Source of the DNA: Bin25 sp026709415
Lineage (GTDB): Bacteria; Bacteroidota; Bacteroidia; Flavobacteriales; Flavobacteriaceae
Reading direction: 5' to 3'
DNA: 64,000 bases
Assembly (NCBI GenBank): GCA_965200045.1
Contig: OZ241330.1
Location: 2,170,001-2,234,000 of the forward strand
Below, piece after piece: positions 54,667 through 63,380 of this stretch (its first letter is position 1; each line of letters starts with the position of its first letter). The translations under genes were made by a program, and so were the position numbers. The notes beneath the pieces were generated by a model, which worked only from the letters and a program-made list of their open reading frames with translations, searched no databases and was not told the origin of the DNA.

Positions 54667-55280
54667 AACTCAAAGTATGTGGGTTGACCCAGGGAGAGAA
54701 TCTGAAGCAGATTGTCAATTTAAAACCAGATTACATCGGTTATATTTTTTTTGAAAAATCGCCAAGATTCCTAAATCATCGACTACCAAGTTTTTCGACA
54801 TCAACGAAAAAGACGGGCGTTTTTGTGAATGCTACGATTGATTTTATCGTCGAAAAAATTCAAACCTACCAGTTAAATGCCATTCAGTTACATGGCCATG
54901 AAACACCAGAGTTTTGTCAGCAATTAAAATCCCAATCTCTAGAAATCATCAAGGCGTTTGGCTTGGATTCCACCATGGATTATGAGATCATTGAGCCGTA
55001 CCAAGATGTTTGTGATTATTTTCTTTTTGATACCAAAACCAAACAATATGGTGGGAGTGGCCAAACATTTGACTGGTCTTTACTGGATTTATATCCTTTT
55101 AAAAAGCCATTTTTCATCAGTGGCGGGATCGATTCTAACCGACTCATTGAAATTAAAAATCTAAAAGATCAAAATGCTTATCTATACGGTGTGGATATCA
55201 ACAGTCAATTTGAAATCAAACCAGGATTCAAAGATGTTCCAAAAATCGCTCAATTCAAAACTTTAATCGATGAACTATAG
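54663..55280 (+). CDS. trpF: Phosphoribosylanthranilate isomerase
   Basis: 205 aa TIM barrel. KLKVCGLTQGENL carries the catalytic Cys, DYIGYIFFEKSPRF follows, then TGVFVNATIDFIVEKI, NAIQLHGHE, LFDTKTKQYGGSGQTFDW with the catalytic Asp, and FISGGI. It converts PRA to CdRP. It starts in the stop of trpC (ATGA) and overlaps trpB by 11 bp. Confidence 0.94.
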   Translation: MKLKVCGLTQGENLKQIVNLKPDYIGYIFFEKSPRFLNHRLPSFSTSTKKTGVFVNATIDFIVEKIQTYQLNAIQLHGHETPEFCQQLKSQSLEIIKAFGLDSTMDYEIIEPYQDVCDYFLFDTKTKQYGGSGQTFDWSLLDLYPFKKPFFISGGIDSNRLIEIKNLKDQNAYLYGVDINSQFEIKPGFKDVPKIAQFKTLIDEL

Positions 55281-56451
55281 CGTAGATGCCGATGGTTACT
55301 ATGGAGACTATGGAGGTGCGTTTATTCCTGAAATGCTCTTTCCGAATGTTGATGAACTAAAAACAAAATATCGGGAAATTATTGAACGTTCTGCGTTTCA
55401 AAAAGAATTTCATCATCTTCTGAAACATTATGTTGGTCGACCGACTCCACTTTATCATGCCCGTCGATTATCTGAAAAAATAGGGGCTAACATCTACTTA
55501 AAAAGAGAAGATTTATGCCATACGGGGGCTCATAAAATCAATAATACCATCGGACAAATACTTTTGGCAAAACACATGGGTAAAAGCCGAATCATAGCAG
55601 AAACTGGCGCTGGTCAACATGGTGTCGCAACCGCTGCAGTCTGTGCTTTAATGGGCATGGAATGCGTCGTCTTTATGGGAGCCGTTGATATCAAACGTCA
55701 AGCGCCGAATGTGGCACGCATGAAAATGTTGGGTGCTCAAGTACAACCGGCTACTTGTGGTAGCCAAACACTTAAAGATGCCACCAATGAAGCCATTAGA
55801 GATTGGATCAATCATCCTCAAAAAACCCATTACATTATTGGTTCTGTGGTGGGACCACATCCCTATCCCGATATGGTATCTCTTTTTCAATCGGTCATTA
55901 GCCAAGAAGTCAAAAATCAATTGAAATCCATCGAAGGAAGAGAACAGCCTGATTATCTCATTGCTTGCGTTGGTGGAGGAAGCAATGCTGCCGGTCTTTT
56001 TTACCATTATTTAAATAATCTTGAGGTCGGCATTTATTGTGTTGAAGCAGCAGGACATGGCATCGAAACCGATCAAAGTGCAGCCACCACAAAACTTGGA
56101 AAACCAGGCATTATTCATGGTTGTAAAACGCTTCTGATGCAAAATACCGATGGGCAAATTCAAGAACCCCATTCTATTTCTGCTGGATTAGATTATCCTG
56201 GTATTGGTCCTCTTTTTGCTCACCTCAGCGATACTCAAAGAGCAACGTTTCGAGCCGTCAAAGATCAAGATGCCATGCGCTGGGGATTGGAACTCTCTAA
56301 ATTAGAGGGGATTATTCCAGCCATCGAAACAGCGCATGCACTAGCTCTATTAGAAACCGAAACTTTTAAAACCGATGATGTAATCGTTTTGGGTTGTTCG
56401 GGAAGAGGCGATAAAGATTTGGAAACCTATATCAACTATTTTGGATTATAA
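55270..56451 (+). CDS. trpB: Tryptophan synthase beta chain
   Basis: 393 aa. YGDYGGAFIPEML at the start, PLP lysine in HTGAHKINNTIGQ (Lys about 89), AETGAGQHGVATAAVCALMGM, CVGGGSNAAG phosphate loop and a C-terminal GCSGRGDKD. It condenses indole with serine. Standard trpB1 length and sequence. It overlaps trpF by 11 bp and trpA by 1 bp (TAATG). Confidence 0.96.
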   Translation: MNYSVDADGYYGDYGGAFIPEMLFPNVDELKTKYREIIERSAFQKEFHHLLKHYVGRPTPLYHARRLSEKIGANIYLKREDLCHTGAHKINNTIGQILLAKHMGKSRIIAETGAGQHGVATAAVCALMGMECVVFMGAVDIKRQAPNVARMKMLGAQVQPATCGSQTLKDATNEAIRDWINHPQKTHYIIGSVVGPHPYPDMVSLFQSVISQEVKNQLKSIEGREQPDYLIACVGGGSNAAGLFYHYLNNLEVGIYCVEAAGHGIETDQSAATTKLGKPGIIHGCKTLLMQNTDGQIQEPHSISAGLDYPGIGPLFAHLSDTQRATFRAVKDQDAMRWGLELSKLEGIIPAIETAHALALLETETFKTDDVIVLGCSGRGDKDLETYINYFGL

Positions 56452-57218
56452 TGAACAGGCTTGATACGTTATTTGAAACCGATAAAAAAATACTATCCAT
56501 TTATTTTACTGCGGGATATCCAACATTAGAGGATACCGTTCCGATCCTAACAGAACTTCAAGACTCTGGCGTTGATTTAGTCGAAATCGGACTCCCCTTT
56601 TCGGATCCGTTAGCCGATGGACCAATCATTCAGTATAGTTCAACCCAAGCGCTTCAAAATGGGATGCAGTCTAATGTTTTATTCGAACAACTGAAAAACA
56701 TCCGAGACAACATTCACATTCCATTAATCATCATGGGGTATTTTAATCCTATTTTACAATATGGCGTTGATCATTTTTGTCATCAATGCCAACAAGTCGA
56801 TATCGATGGGCTCATTATTCCTGATCTTCCTTTTGATGTTTATGGTCAATCATATGAATCAATATTTAAAAAGCATGCATTAAAAAACATCTTTTTAATC
56901 ACACCACAAACACCAACTGAGCGTGTTCAAATGATTGATGAAAAATCCAATAGTTTTTTATACATGGTGAGTTCAGCAAGCGTCACTGGTGCCAAAAAAA
57001 AATTTGATGAAAAAGCGATTTCTTATTTTAAGAAAATCAATGAATTACAATTAAAGTCTCCCAAACTCATTGGTTTTGGAATTAGTCATCATACAACGTA
57101 TGAGTTGGCATCGAAATATGCCGAAGGAGTTATTATCGGATCCGCTTTTATTGATTTTTTGAAAAAAAACAGAATCCAAGATATCAGCCAATTCATCAAA
57201 TTGATAAGATCAAATTGA
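56451..57218 (+). CDS. trpA: Tryptophan synthase alpha chain
   Basis: 255 aa TIM barrel. YFTAGYPTLEDT, VEIGLPFSDPLADGPIIQ (catalytic Glu and Asp), PLIIMGYFNPI, GLIIPDLPFD and YMVSSASVTGAKK are all present. It releases indole from indole-3-glycerol phosphate for TrpB. Last gene of the operon, starting within the stop of trpB. No strong terminator was identified in the 240 bp that follow. Confidence 0.95.
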   Translation: MNRLDTLFETDKKILSIYFTAGYPTLEDTVPILTELQDSGVDLVEIGLPFSDPLADGPIIQYSSTQALQNGMQSNVLFEQLKNIRDNIHIPLIIMGYFNPILQYGVDHFCHQCQQVDIDGLIIPDLPFDVYGQSYESIFKKHALKNIFLITPQTPTERVQMIDEKSNSFLYMVSSASVTGAKKKFDEKAISYFKKINELQLKSPKLIGFGISHHTTYELASKYAEGVIIGSAFIDFLKKNRIQDISQFIKLIRSN

Positions 57219-57457
57219 TAATCCTCTTCCATGATTTTTGTTAATCGATGAAGTGAGTGTTTTTTGTCTTTGAATTTAACAAATGGTAATGTTTACGCAT
57301 TGCACCTCTTTACGATTACAGTGAAAGGATTCAAAAGCAAGCACTGTCTGTTGTTTATATAAGGCGCACAACCCCATTGTGGGGATTTGAACCTCTTTCC
57401 ACACGTATCAAGATAGAATATGTTTTTTATTTTCAATCAGTTGTACTAAACCTTTCT

Positions 57458-58143
57458 TTACTCTACTTTTTGCTTTCTATATTCTATAATAAACACATCA
57501 ACTTTATCTATCCAACGTTTAATATCATCTTCCACTGTAGTGAATCCATGCATGGGTATCACTTCTTCTTGCACAAGCTCGAATTCCCTTAGACGATATG
57601 GATTAAATGGTTTGGGTTTTCTATAAAAGACTCCCCAACTACGAAGTCTTTTTTGATATCTAGTTTTTGCTTTCCATAATTCCATAATAGAAATCTTTTC
57701 CGTGATTAAGTCCAAATCATAAGCGTCTCGGTATTTAGCTCGATCATGCTAATCCCTACGTCTTTTAATGATAATAGAGGAATACGATGCTCTTTAGTAT
57801 AGTCAAGCTTATAAATTCTTGAAGAGCCTGTAACTAAATCAACTTTTACGGCCTTTCCATTTTCTTTAATAAAATATTGAACAAACGATGGTCTTTTCAA
57901 CTTATCTCTTACTACATTTTCATCAATTAATCTTGCACCATAAACCTTATGGAAGGAATCCCTCATTCTTAAAAATTTCTCATTATTTGCTACTTCACTT
58001 ATAAATAAATCAATATCAATCGAAATCCGATGGTTGAATCTTAATGCAAGGTTTGTCCCTCCTACTAAAAACTAGTTTTTAAGTTCTGGGATTTTTTGAG
58101 TATCCAATAAAACTCGGTAAAGTTCATCACTGATAGCTTTCAT
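57458..58143 (-). pseudogene. Broken nucleotidyltransferase (AbiEii-like), amber plus frameshift
   Basis: The ATG (58143-58141) overlaps the stop of the upstream gene as ATGA. The first 23 codons are followed by TAG (58074-58072), after which the same frame continues with FLVGGTNLALRFNHRISIDIDLF, the GG...DxD nucleotidyltransferase active site. A shift to another frame near 57745-57760 is then needed to reach AKYRDAYDLDLITEKISI and a C-terminal tail ending at 57458. Two separate lesions make a functional product unlikely. Such NTases usually form toxin-antitoxin-like pairs with the small protein encoded immediately upstream. Confidence 0.72.
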
Positions 58144-58502
58144 TTCTCCCACCAATGATAACTTTCGAAGTTTTTTAGATCGTATTTTTTAGCAAATAAT
58201 TGATAGACCAATGGATCTGTCACTTCTCGCGTCCTTCTCAAAGTTGACTCAATGTCTTTAATTGAATAATACATTTCTATGAAATCGACATTTTTTTGAG
58301 CATATTTTCGTTGCACTTTTTCATCAAGAGAATCTTCGTCAATTGGAATGCTATATGCCATAGTCATTCTTGGAATGATTAAACTTTTGTTGAATTCCCA
58401 ATGAAGCCAATAGACATCAGTATCCCAAAAACAACAAGGAAATGGAGCAAAAACCTTCGCAGGATGTGGATTTTGGTTTTTAATTTCTTCTAAACGTAAC
58501 AA
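58140..58502 (-). CDS. DUF6922-like protein, partner of the broken nucleotidyltransferase
   Basis: 120 aa from a TTG. The frame is open about 75 bp further upstream with coding-like sequence but no ATG, so the 5' end may be lost or use a rare start. CCFWDTDVYWLHWEFNKSLIIPRM resembles the FWD.D...IIxR pattern of DUF6922 proteins, which precede AbiEii-like nucleotidyltransferases in Bacteroidota and may be their antitoxin. The C-terminus LVYQLFAKKYDLKNFESYHWW is less typical. It is coupled to the next gene by ATGA. Recognition is tentative. Confidence 0.5.
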   Translation of the reverse strand: MLRLEEIKNQNPHPAKVFAPFPCCFWDTDVYWLHWEFNKSLIIPRMTMAYSIPIDEDSLDEKVQRKYAQKNVDFIEMYYSIKDIESTLRRTREVTDPLVYQLFAKKYDLKNFESYHWWEK

Positions 58503-58796
58503 CTCCCTTTTATATACTTCCCTTTTTTCAACTTTTGATTTTCCATGTTTTTTAACCTTCCATTTTATGTCTTATAAGATTCTATCTTCTGAGTAGTGCA
58601 ATCGCTTTTGATTCCCATTGTATGGGAATCCAGCATCTAATCCAAGAGGTTGAAACATCCTAAAATTTATCAAAAGCGTCTCGATTTACAAAAAACGAGG
58701 GATTTTATAGTTATTTATTAATCTTTTTATACGATAAGTTTAACTATCTTGAGTAACATAAAACTACATAGTCGATTGTTTGACTAGGAGGATTTA
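58503..58796. other. Intergenic region between DUF6922-like gene and invertase
   Basis: About 290 bp. The first 75 bp belong to the open extension of the DUF6922-like frame. The rest has no gene, and no inverted repeats matching the cassette sites at 59794, 62482, 63361 or 63770 were seen. Confidence 0.3.
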
Positions 58797-59411
58797 TTAG
58801 GGACAATTCATTTTTTTTAGTCCTCTTTCTTTGACGAATTTTGAAACGGTCAATCTATGAACATTCAAAATTCTTGATATCGCGCTGTATGAAACTCTTT
58901 TATCTAGCAGTTCTTTAATTTGTTTCTCCTTTCCTGTTAGTTTCGTTTTTGATGATTTACTACCTTTTGGTCTTCCAAGAATGACCCCTTCTGCTTTTTT
59001 TCGAGCTAATGCTTCTTTTGTTCTTTGTGAAATGAGATTTCTTTCAATTTCTGCTGAAAGTCCAAATGCAAATGCTAAAACTTTTGAATTGATATCATTT
59101 CCTAATCGATAATTGTCTTTGATTGTCCATAACTGAACTTCATTTTTCATACATTGGTTAAGTACGCCCATAATCATCAAAAGATTTCTTCCTAATCGAG
59201 AGAGTTCAGTGCAAACCAATATATCATCTTTTTTTAATCTTTTAAGAAGTCTACCAAGTTTACGGTCTTCTATATTTTTTGACCCTGAAATAGTTTCTTT
59301 TATCCATCTGTCCACAACTAAAGTTTCTTCTTGACAAAACCTGTTGATTTCAAATCTTTGATTTTCAACAGTTTGTTTATCTGTGCTAACTCTTATGTAA
59401 CCATAAACCAT
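58797..59411 (-). CDS. Serine recombinase (DNA invertase), Mpi/Hin type
   Basis: 204 aa. YGYIRVSTDKQTVENQRFEI carries the catalytic Ser (Ser in RVST, about residue 9), CTELSRLGRNLLMIM and EIERNLISQRTKEALARKKAEG follow, then GRPKGSKSSKTKL and a C-terminal HTH (YSAISRILNVHRLTVSKFVK). Size and order fit the small invertases, and the N-terminus is close to the Bacteroides multiple-promoter invertase Mpi. It would invert DNA between short inverted sites. It lies 164 bp from a methyltransferase recognition cassette, with further cassettes in both orientations within 5 kb, so these are the likely substrate. Confidence 0.88.
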   Translation of the reverse strand: MVYGYIRVSTDKQTVENQRFEINRFCQEETLVVDRWIKETISGSKNIEDRKLGRLLKRLKKDDILVCTELSRLGRNLLMIMGVLNQCMKNEVQLWTIKDNYRLGNDINSKVLAFAFGLSAEIERNLISQRTKEALARKKAEGVILGRPKGSKSSKTKLTGKEKQIKELLDKRVSYSAISRILNVHRLTVSKFVKERGLKKMNCP

Positions 59412-59575
59412 TTTATTACTTTTTTGTTATTTCAAGATATGTAAAATTAGATTCTACAAAAGTCATCTCCTATTTGGATTGAAATTACTAAGTCGATTTC
59501 GCATGATTTTTCAAAGACATTGTTATTGTTCAATTATAGAAACTAGAATCGTCTTAAACTGACACTTTTAATTGA

Positions 59576-60190
59576 CCCATTTTACGTGGCAAAGACATCA
59601 GAAAGTATGGGTACAAGTTTGCTGATAAATACCTAATCAATACTCATAATGGAGTCAAATCTTTAGGCATTAAACCTATAGATATAACAGATTATCCAAT
59701 TGTAAAAGAACATTTAGATCAGTATTTTGATGCTTTAGTTAGGAGACAAGATCAAGGAGAAACACCATATAATTTGAGGAATTGTTCATATATGGAGGAT
59801 TTTAATCAACCAAAAATTATATGGTCAGAGATAACTTCGAAACCAAAATTTTACTTTGATAATGAAAAGTTTTTTCCCGAAGCAACTTGTTTTTTTATTG
59901 TTGGGAAAGATCTTCGATACATAACAGGATTTATGAATTCCAAAATTTCTCAGTGGTATTTTAAATTCATTGCACCAGAGATTGGTGGAAACTTACGTTG
60001 GAAGGAATATGCCGTAAAAAAAATGTTGATTCCTAAATTATCTTTGGGAAAAATAGAGACAAGTCTCTCTCAGCGCATAAATACAAATCCTTCTATCAAA
60101 TTAATAAATGCATTGGAGGGAATATTTTATGCACATTTTGGATTATCAGCTATTGAAATAAAAACTATAGAAGATACTATCTCCAAATAG
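59576..60190 (+). pseudogene. Silent recognition cassette A of a Type IIG-like methyltransferase
   Basis: Open frame without a start, directly after a TGA (59573-59575). It begins PILRGKDIRKYGYKFADKYL and continues HNGVKSLGIKPIDITDYP, KEHLDQYFD, TPYNLRNCSYMEDFNQPKIIW, GFMNSKISQWYFKFIAPEIG and a complete C-terminus (stop 60188-60190). This is the TaqI-like target-recognition C-terminus of Type IIG/PglX-like enzymes. The methyltransferase core is absent. The start corresponds to RKYGYDFADKYL at the window's right edge, on the opposite strand. It is best read as a stored, unexpressed specificity cassette. Confidence 0.75.
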
Positions 60191-60243
60191 TTGATACTAA
60201 CATGACTACATTTTCATCATTTTATTTGGATTACAATTCATTT
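60185..60243. repeat. 59-bp inverted repeat, left copy (partner 63313-63371)
   Basis: This segment at the end of cassette A matches the reverse complement of 63313-63371 with about six mismatches. Both copies contain the start of another recognition cassette (NMTTFS-FYLDYN). The left copy is cut off after about 20 codons, so it is a fragment left by recombination. Confidence 0.75.
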
Positions 60244-60282
60244 GGGACTTGTGAATTTAACTTGAATTGGCTATTTCTTTTT

Positions 60283-61242
60283 TTAAGTTTCATAAGGTCT
60301 GTCCAAACCATATAACAATGATTTTTGGGGAACATCGGTATCATATAAAACCCCCTCTAATAATTGAAGTTGTTTTTCATATTCGACAGGGTTTTTTGAT
60401 TTCAAAATCCTTAAATGTTTTAGCTTTCGTTCCACACTTGGAAACCGAAGCCAATGATAATCTCTGAAATCATCGATGCCTTTTTGAAATTCCATTAAAA
60501 AGGTTTTATCCTCTAGAGTTAACCATTCATGCATTTGATCCAATAAATATTGAAATGTCTTTTGATATGCTTGTTCTGTTAAAGGCGTTTCCATTAGACC
60601 ATCAATTTCTGAACGAGTTGGGTTTTGTCGATGCTCTATGGAGATGAAAAAGTTATCAACAATACGATTGCGATTACTTAATAACGCATAGAAAAAACCT
60701 TCTTTTATCGATGGCGCCAATGGGATTTCATTGAGAATTTGTTGTACATCAAATAAATCTCGAACTAATTTTCGGGATAATGCAGCACAAAATTTACCAC
60801 CAATAATTTGTGCTTGGGGAACCACTGGCATCGACACTTGTTTGTTGAAAAATTGGGATGTTTTTGGTGATAACGAGAACATTTTTGGTTTTTCAATCAC
60901 ACCCCGCATCAGTTTATTCGGCTCTATTTTAATGGTTGCATTTTTTCTTCGAATATTCAACTTTGAAGATTTATACTTTTTTTGAATACGAACATCAGGA
61001 TATGCCGATTGAATTTTTTTGGCGATTCGAGTCAAGGCTTGATTGATATGGTGAGTTGTTTGACCAAAAGGTTCTATCGGACAATAGGTTAAATCAATAT
61101 CCACCGATAAACGAGGCATGTCCAGAATAAAAAAGTTGAGAGCCGTACCACCATGTAACGCAAAACAATCTTCTGTTTGAACCATCGGTAACACATCTAA
61201 TAATAAAGTCGATTGTTGAATGACTTGATTCGAAAAAGCCAA
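60283..61242 (-). CDS. AbiEii-type nucleotidyltransferase toxin
   Basis: About 319 aa from a TTG just behind the antitoxin stop (frame open to 61323, overlapping the upstream gene). FALHGGTALNFFILDMPRLS then VDIDLTY is the GG...DxD nucleotidyltransferase site, and IIGGKFCAALSRKLVRDLFD the second conserved block. The C-terminus (RNRIVDNFFISIEHRQNPTRSEIDGL...DYHWLRFPSVERKLKHL) matches the AbiEii family. With the upstream AbiEi gene it forms a type IV toxin-antitoxin pair. It lies between two groups of methyltransferase cassettes. Confidence 0.85.
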   Translation of the reverse strand: MAFSNQVIQQSTLLLDVLPMVQTEDCFALHGGTALNFFILDMPRLSVDIDLTYCPIEPFGQTTHHINQALTRIAKKIQSAYPDVRIQKKYKSSKLNIRRKNATIKIEPNKLMRGVIEKPKMFSLSPKTSQFFNKQVSMPVVPQAQIIGGKFCAALSRKLVRDLFDVQQILNEIPLAPSIKEGFFYALLSNRNRIVDNFFISIEHRQNPTRSEIDGLMETPLTEQAYQKTFQYLLDQMHEWLTLEDKTFLMEFQKGIDDFRDYHWLRFPSVERKLKHLRILKSKNPVEYEKQLQLLEGVLYDTDVPQKSLLYGLDRPYET

Positions 61243-61244
61243 GA

Positions 61245-62042
61245 TTAATCCATTTGGTAAGCTTGTTGATAATCGTCCAATGCTAAAACACTTTGCGGAA
61301 TCATCACTTTGTATTTTTGACATAGTTGCCCCCCTTCAAAAGGGCTAGCAACATGAATCCCTTGACCTAATGAAATATTCGAAAGATTTAAATCATCAAA
61401 CCATTCGACTTCATTATGTTCCGCAAAACTTAAAAATAGTTTTTTGACTTTATGGGATTGGCATTGTTCCAATAAGGTTTGCATCAAATCGATATGAATC
61501 GAATCATCAAAACACAAACATTCTAAATTTTGATAACATTCTGCTAAAGAAATTTTTCGTGGTGCGCCATGTAAACATTCTAAAGTCGCCCGTTCAATGG
61601 ATGATATGATGACCTTCGGTTGCTTTTTTGGCTCCCAAGAAATCAATCCGATATCATAGGGAAGAAAATTGGTTTGTTGTTTTTGAGGCCAAACACCCCA
61701 AAGATGTTTTTCAAACCAAAAAGGAAGATGGGTTGCGGTCGGCATCACATACCATGGATTGGTGATATCAGGATACACATAATGTGTTTGTCGGTGCAAT
61801 ATCAAAGCCGTTAATCCCCCAATATGAATCGGTTTCTGTTCTTGTTGTTGAAGACATGACAAAGCATGAAATAGCGTTGGTTCTTGATCAGCTAGACACC
61901 ATGCCCCATAACCTAAAGATTTTAAATGTCCGCTTTGTTGGTATCGCTGACATAATGTGCTGGAAATTCCTCGTTGCTTTAGATACTTGGAAGTAAAGAT
62001 GACATCTTGAGGATGTTGTTCCAAAACCTCATGTAATTTCAT
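61245..62042 (-). CDS. AbiEi-type antitoxin/transcriptional regulator
   Basis: 265 aa. An N-terminal winged-helix-like region (QDVIFTSKYLKQRGISSTLCQRYQQSGHLKSLGYGAW) and the AbiEi middle part (IHIGGLTALILHRQTHYVY...SIERATLECLHGAP, RATLE being typical) are seen. It would bind its own promoter and counter the downstream toxin. It ends within a few bases of the toxin start, so the genes are co-translated. It is related to the N-terminal part of the Fic fusion at 43523. Confidence 0.83.
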   Translation of the reverse strand: MKLHEVLEQHPQDVIFTSKYLKQRGISSTLCQRYQQSGHLKSLGYGAWCLADQEPTLFHALSCLQQQEQKPIHIGGLTALILHRQTHYVYPDITNPWYVMPTATHLPFWFEKHLWGVWPQKQQTNFLPYDIGLISWEPKKQPKVIISSIERATLECLHGAPRKISLAECYQNLECLCFDDSIHIDLMQTLLEQCQSHKVKKLFLSFAEHNEVEWFDDLNLSNISLGQGIHVASPFEGGQLCQKYKVMIPQSVLALDDYQQAYQMD

Positions 62043-62481
62043 AGTAGCAGTATATTTTCATACAAATTTACAAATAATGCATTAAAATACACTCTTTATT
62101 TTATTGAGGATTATCAAATGAAAAGCCACGGAATGGATAGAAACACAAAACTACGATGTCTAATGCCACCAAAAATCTAAAGATGCAACAACACCAACGC
62201 ATTGGTCGGAGGCCAATGACCTTGGATGATATGGATTTAAAGCGTTGGATATTTTTTTGAGGCATCCAGTCTTTCATTTTAATGGAGTAAGACTGATTTA
62301 TTTTTTGACATGGGTTTCATCCGAACGTCGATATACCACCAGCCTTGTTCTTTCATCACTTGTTTTATTTTGGCAATCAAACTCACCGATACGACCAGTA
62401 TGCGATACCGAATGTCCATATAAGATTTACCTTGCTATAAGTATTTGGCGATTTGTTTTGGGTTTGTTGAAAAATTTTTTC
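62043..62481. other. Intergenic region before cassette C3
   Basis: About 440 bp with no supported gene. Short open frames on both strands lack recognisable domains; this may be remnant DNA brought in by recombination. The antitoxin promoter should be in the first part. Confidence 0.3.
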
Positions 62482-62482
62482 G

Positions 62483-62890
62483 GAGGATTTTTTTAGACCA
62501 AAAATAATATGGGCTGGACTTGGTTTAAATTTAAATTTTGGCTACGATAATGGAAAAAGCCATTTAATTGCTCCAGCTAGTTTTTTGACAGGAAAAAATT
62601 TAATTTTTTTGCTAGGATTTCTGAACTCAAAAGTTGCTTCATTTTATTTTAAGTCAATTGGCTGCAATCTAGGAGGAGGTTATCGTTGGTACAATTATAC
62701 AATTGAAAAGATTTTGGTTGTTAATCCAAAACTTTATAAATCAAAAGGCAAAATTGAAAAACTCACAAATCAATTGTGTAAGAAAGATGTTAATCAAAAT
62801 CTGGCATTGATGTTGAAAATGGATAACTTATTTTACAATGAGTACTGTTTAAATTCTGATGAAATTAATTTTCTCAAAAGAATAGAATAA
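62483..62890 (+). pseudogene. Silent recognition half-cassette C3
   Basis: Open frame without a start, beginning in the site sequence GGAGGATTTTTTTAGACC (62482-62499). It reads EDFFRPKIIWAGLGLN, then LTGKNLIFLLGFLNSKVASFYFKS, CNLGGGYRWYNYTIEKI and a C-terminal coiled part ending at 62890. It corresponds to the second half of the recognition region of cassette A and of the gene at the right edge (from EDF.xPKIIW onward) with different sequence between conserved blocks. It faces the opposite way to C1 and C2, so inversion could attach it to the expressed gene. Confidence 0.75.
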
Positions 62891-63312
62891 TTAAGGTCAT
62901 GATCAACCATTTAGCGCAGCACTAATTGGATAAAAATTCATTGTTTTAAAAAGAATTATTGCCCCACATGTTTATTCTTATTGTCTAGCGCTTCTAAAAT
63001 TTTTTTTTCATTCTGGTTTAAATTATAAACACCATATAATTGGCTTTCAATTTCATAAATAAGTCTTTGTCTTTTTTGGGAGTCAATACTTAGTTCTTGA
63101 AGTTCTTTAACCGTTTTAGTTAGGTTTGAATCTAAACTTTGATTGATTTTTAAAATTGGGATTTTCTCAAAGAATACTTTGCTTAATTCTAGTCCATTTC
63201 CTAAGACTGGAAAATTAGAATTAAAGCAAACTCTGAAGATAGATGAGTTTAGAAAAGCTGTTAAATATCCAAGTCGTTCCCCTACTATTATGAAGCATTT
63301 TTGATTTGTTAA

Positions 63313-63371
63313 AAATAAATTGTAATCCAAATAAAATGGTGAAAATGTAGTCATGTTGGGATAGACTATTT
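63313..63371. repeat. 59-bp inverted repeat, right copy (partner 60185-60243)
   Basis: Reverse complement of 60185-60243 with about six mismatches; together they bracket about 3.2 kb containing the AbiE pair and cassette C3. The copy lies in the 5' part of cassette C2. Confidence 0.75.
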
Positions 63372-63380
63372 TTAGTCTAT
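63361..63380. repeat. 20-bp palindrome at the C1/C2 junction
   Basis: ATAGACTATTTTTAGTCTAT consists of two perfect 8-bp arms and a TTTT centre. It overlaps the proposed crossover site and follows the C1 stop, so it could act as a terminator for the expressed gene or as part of the recombination site. Confidence 0.5.

Noticed and set aside
57361..57410. GGTTCAAATCC-like T-arm sequence on the minus strand after trpA, suggesting a tRNA
   Set aside because: The flanking bases do not form a T-stem and no anticodon or D-arm can be built around it.
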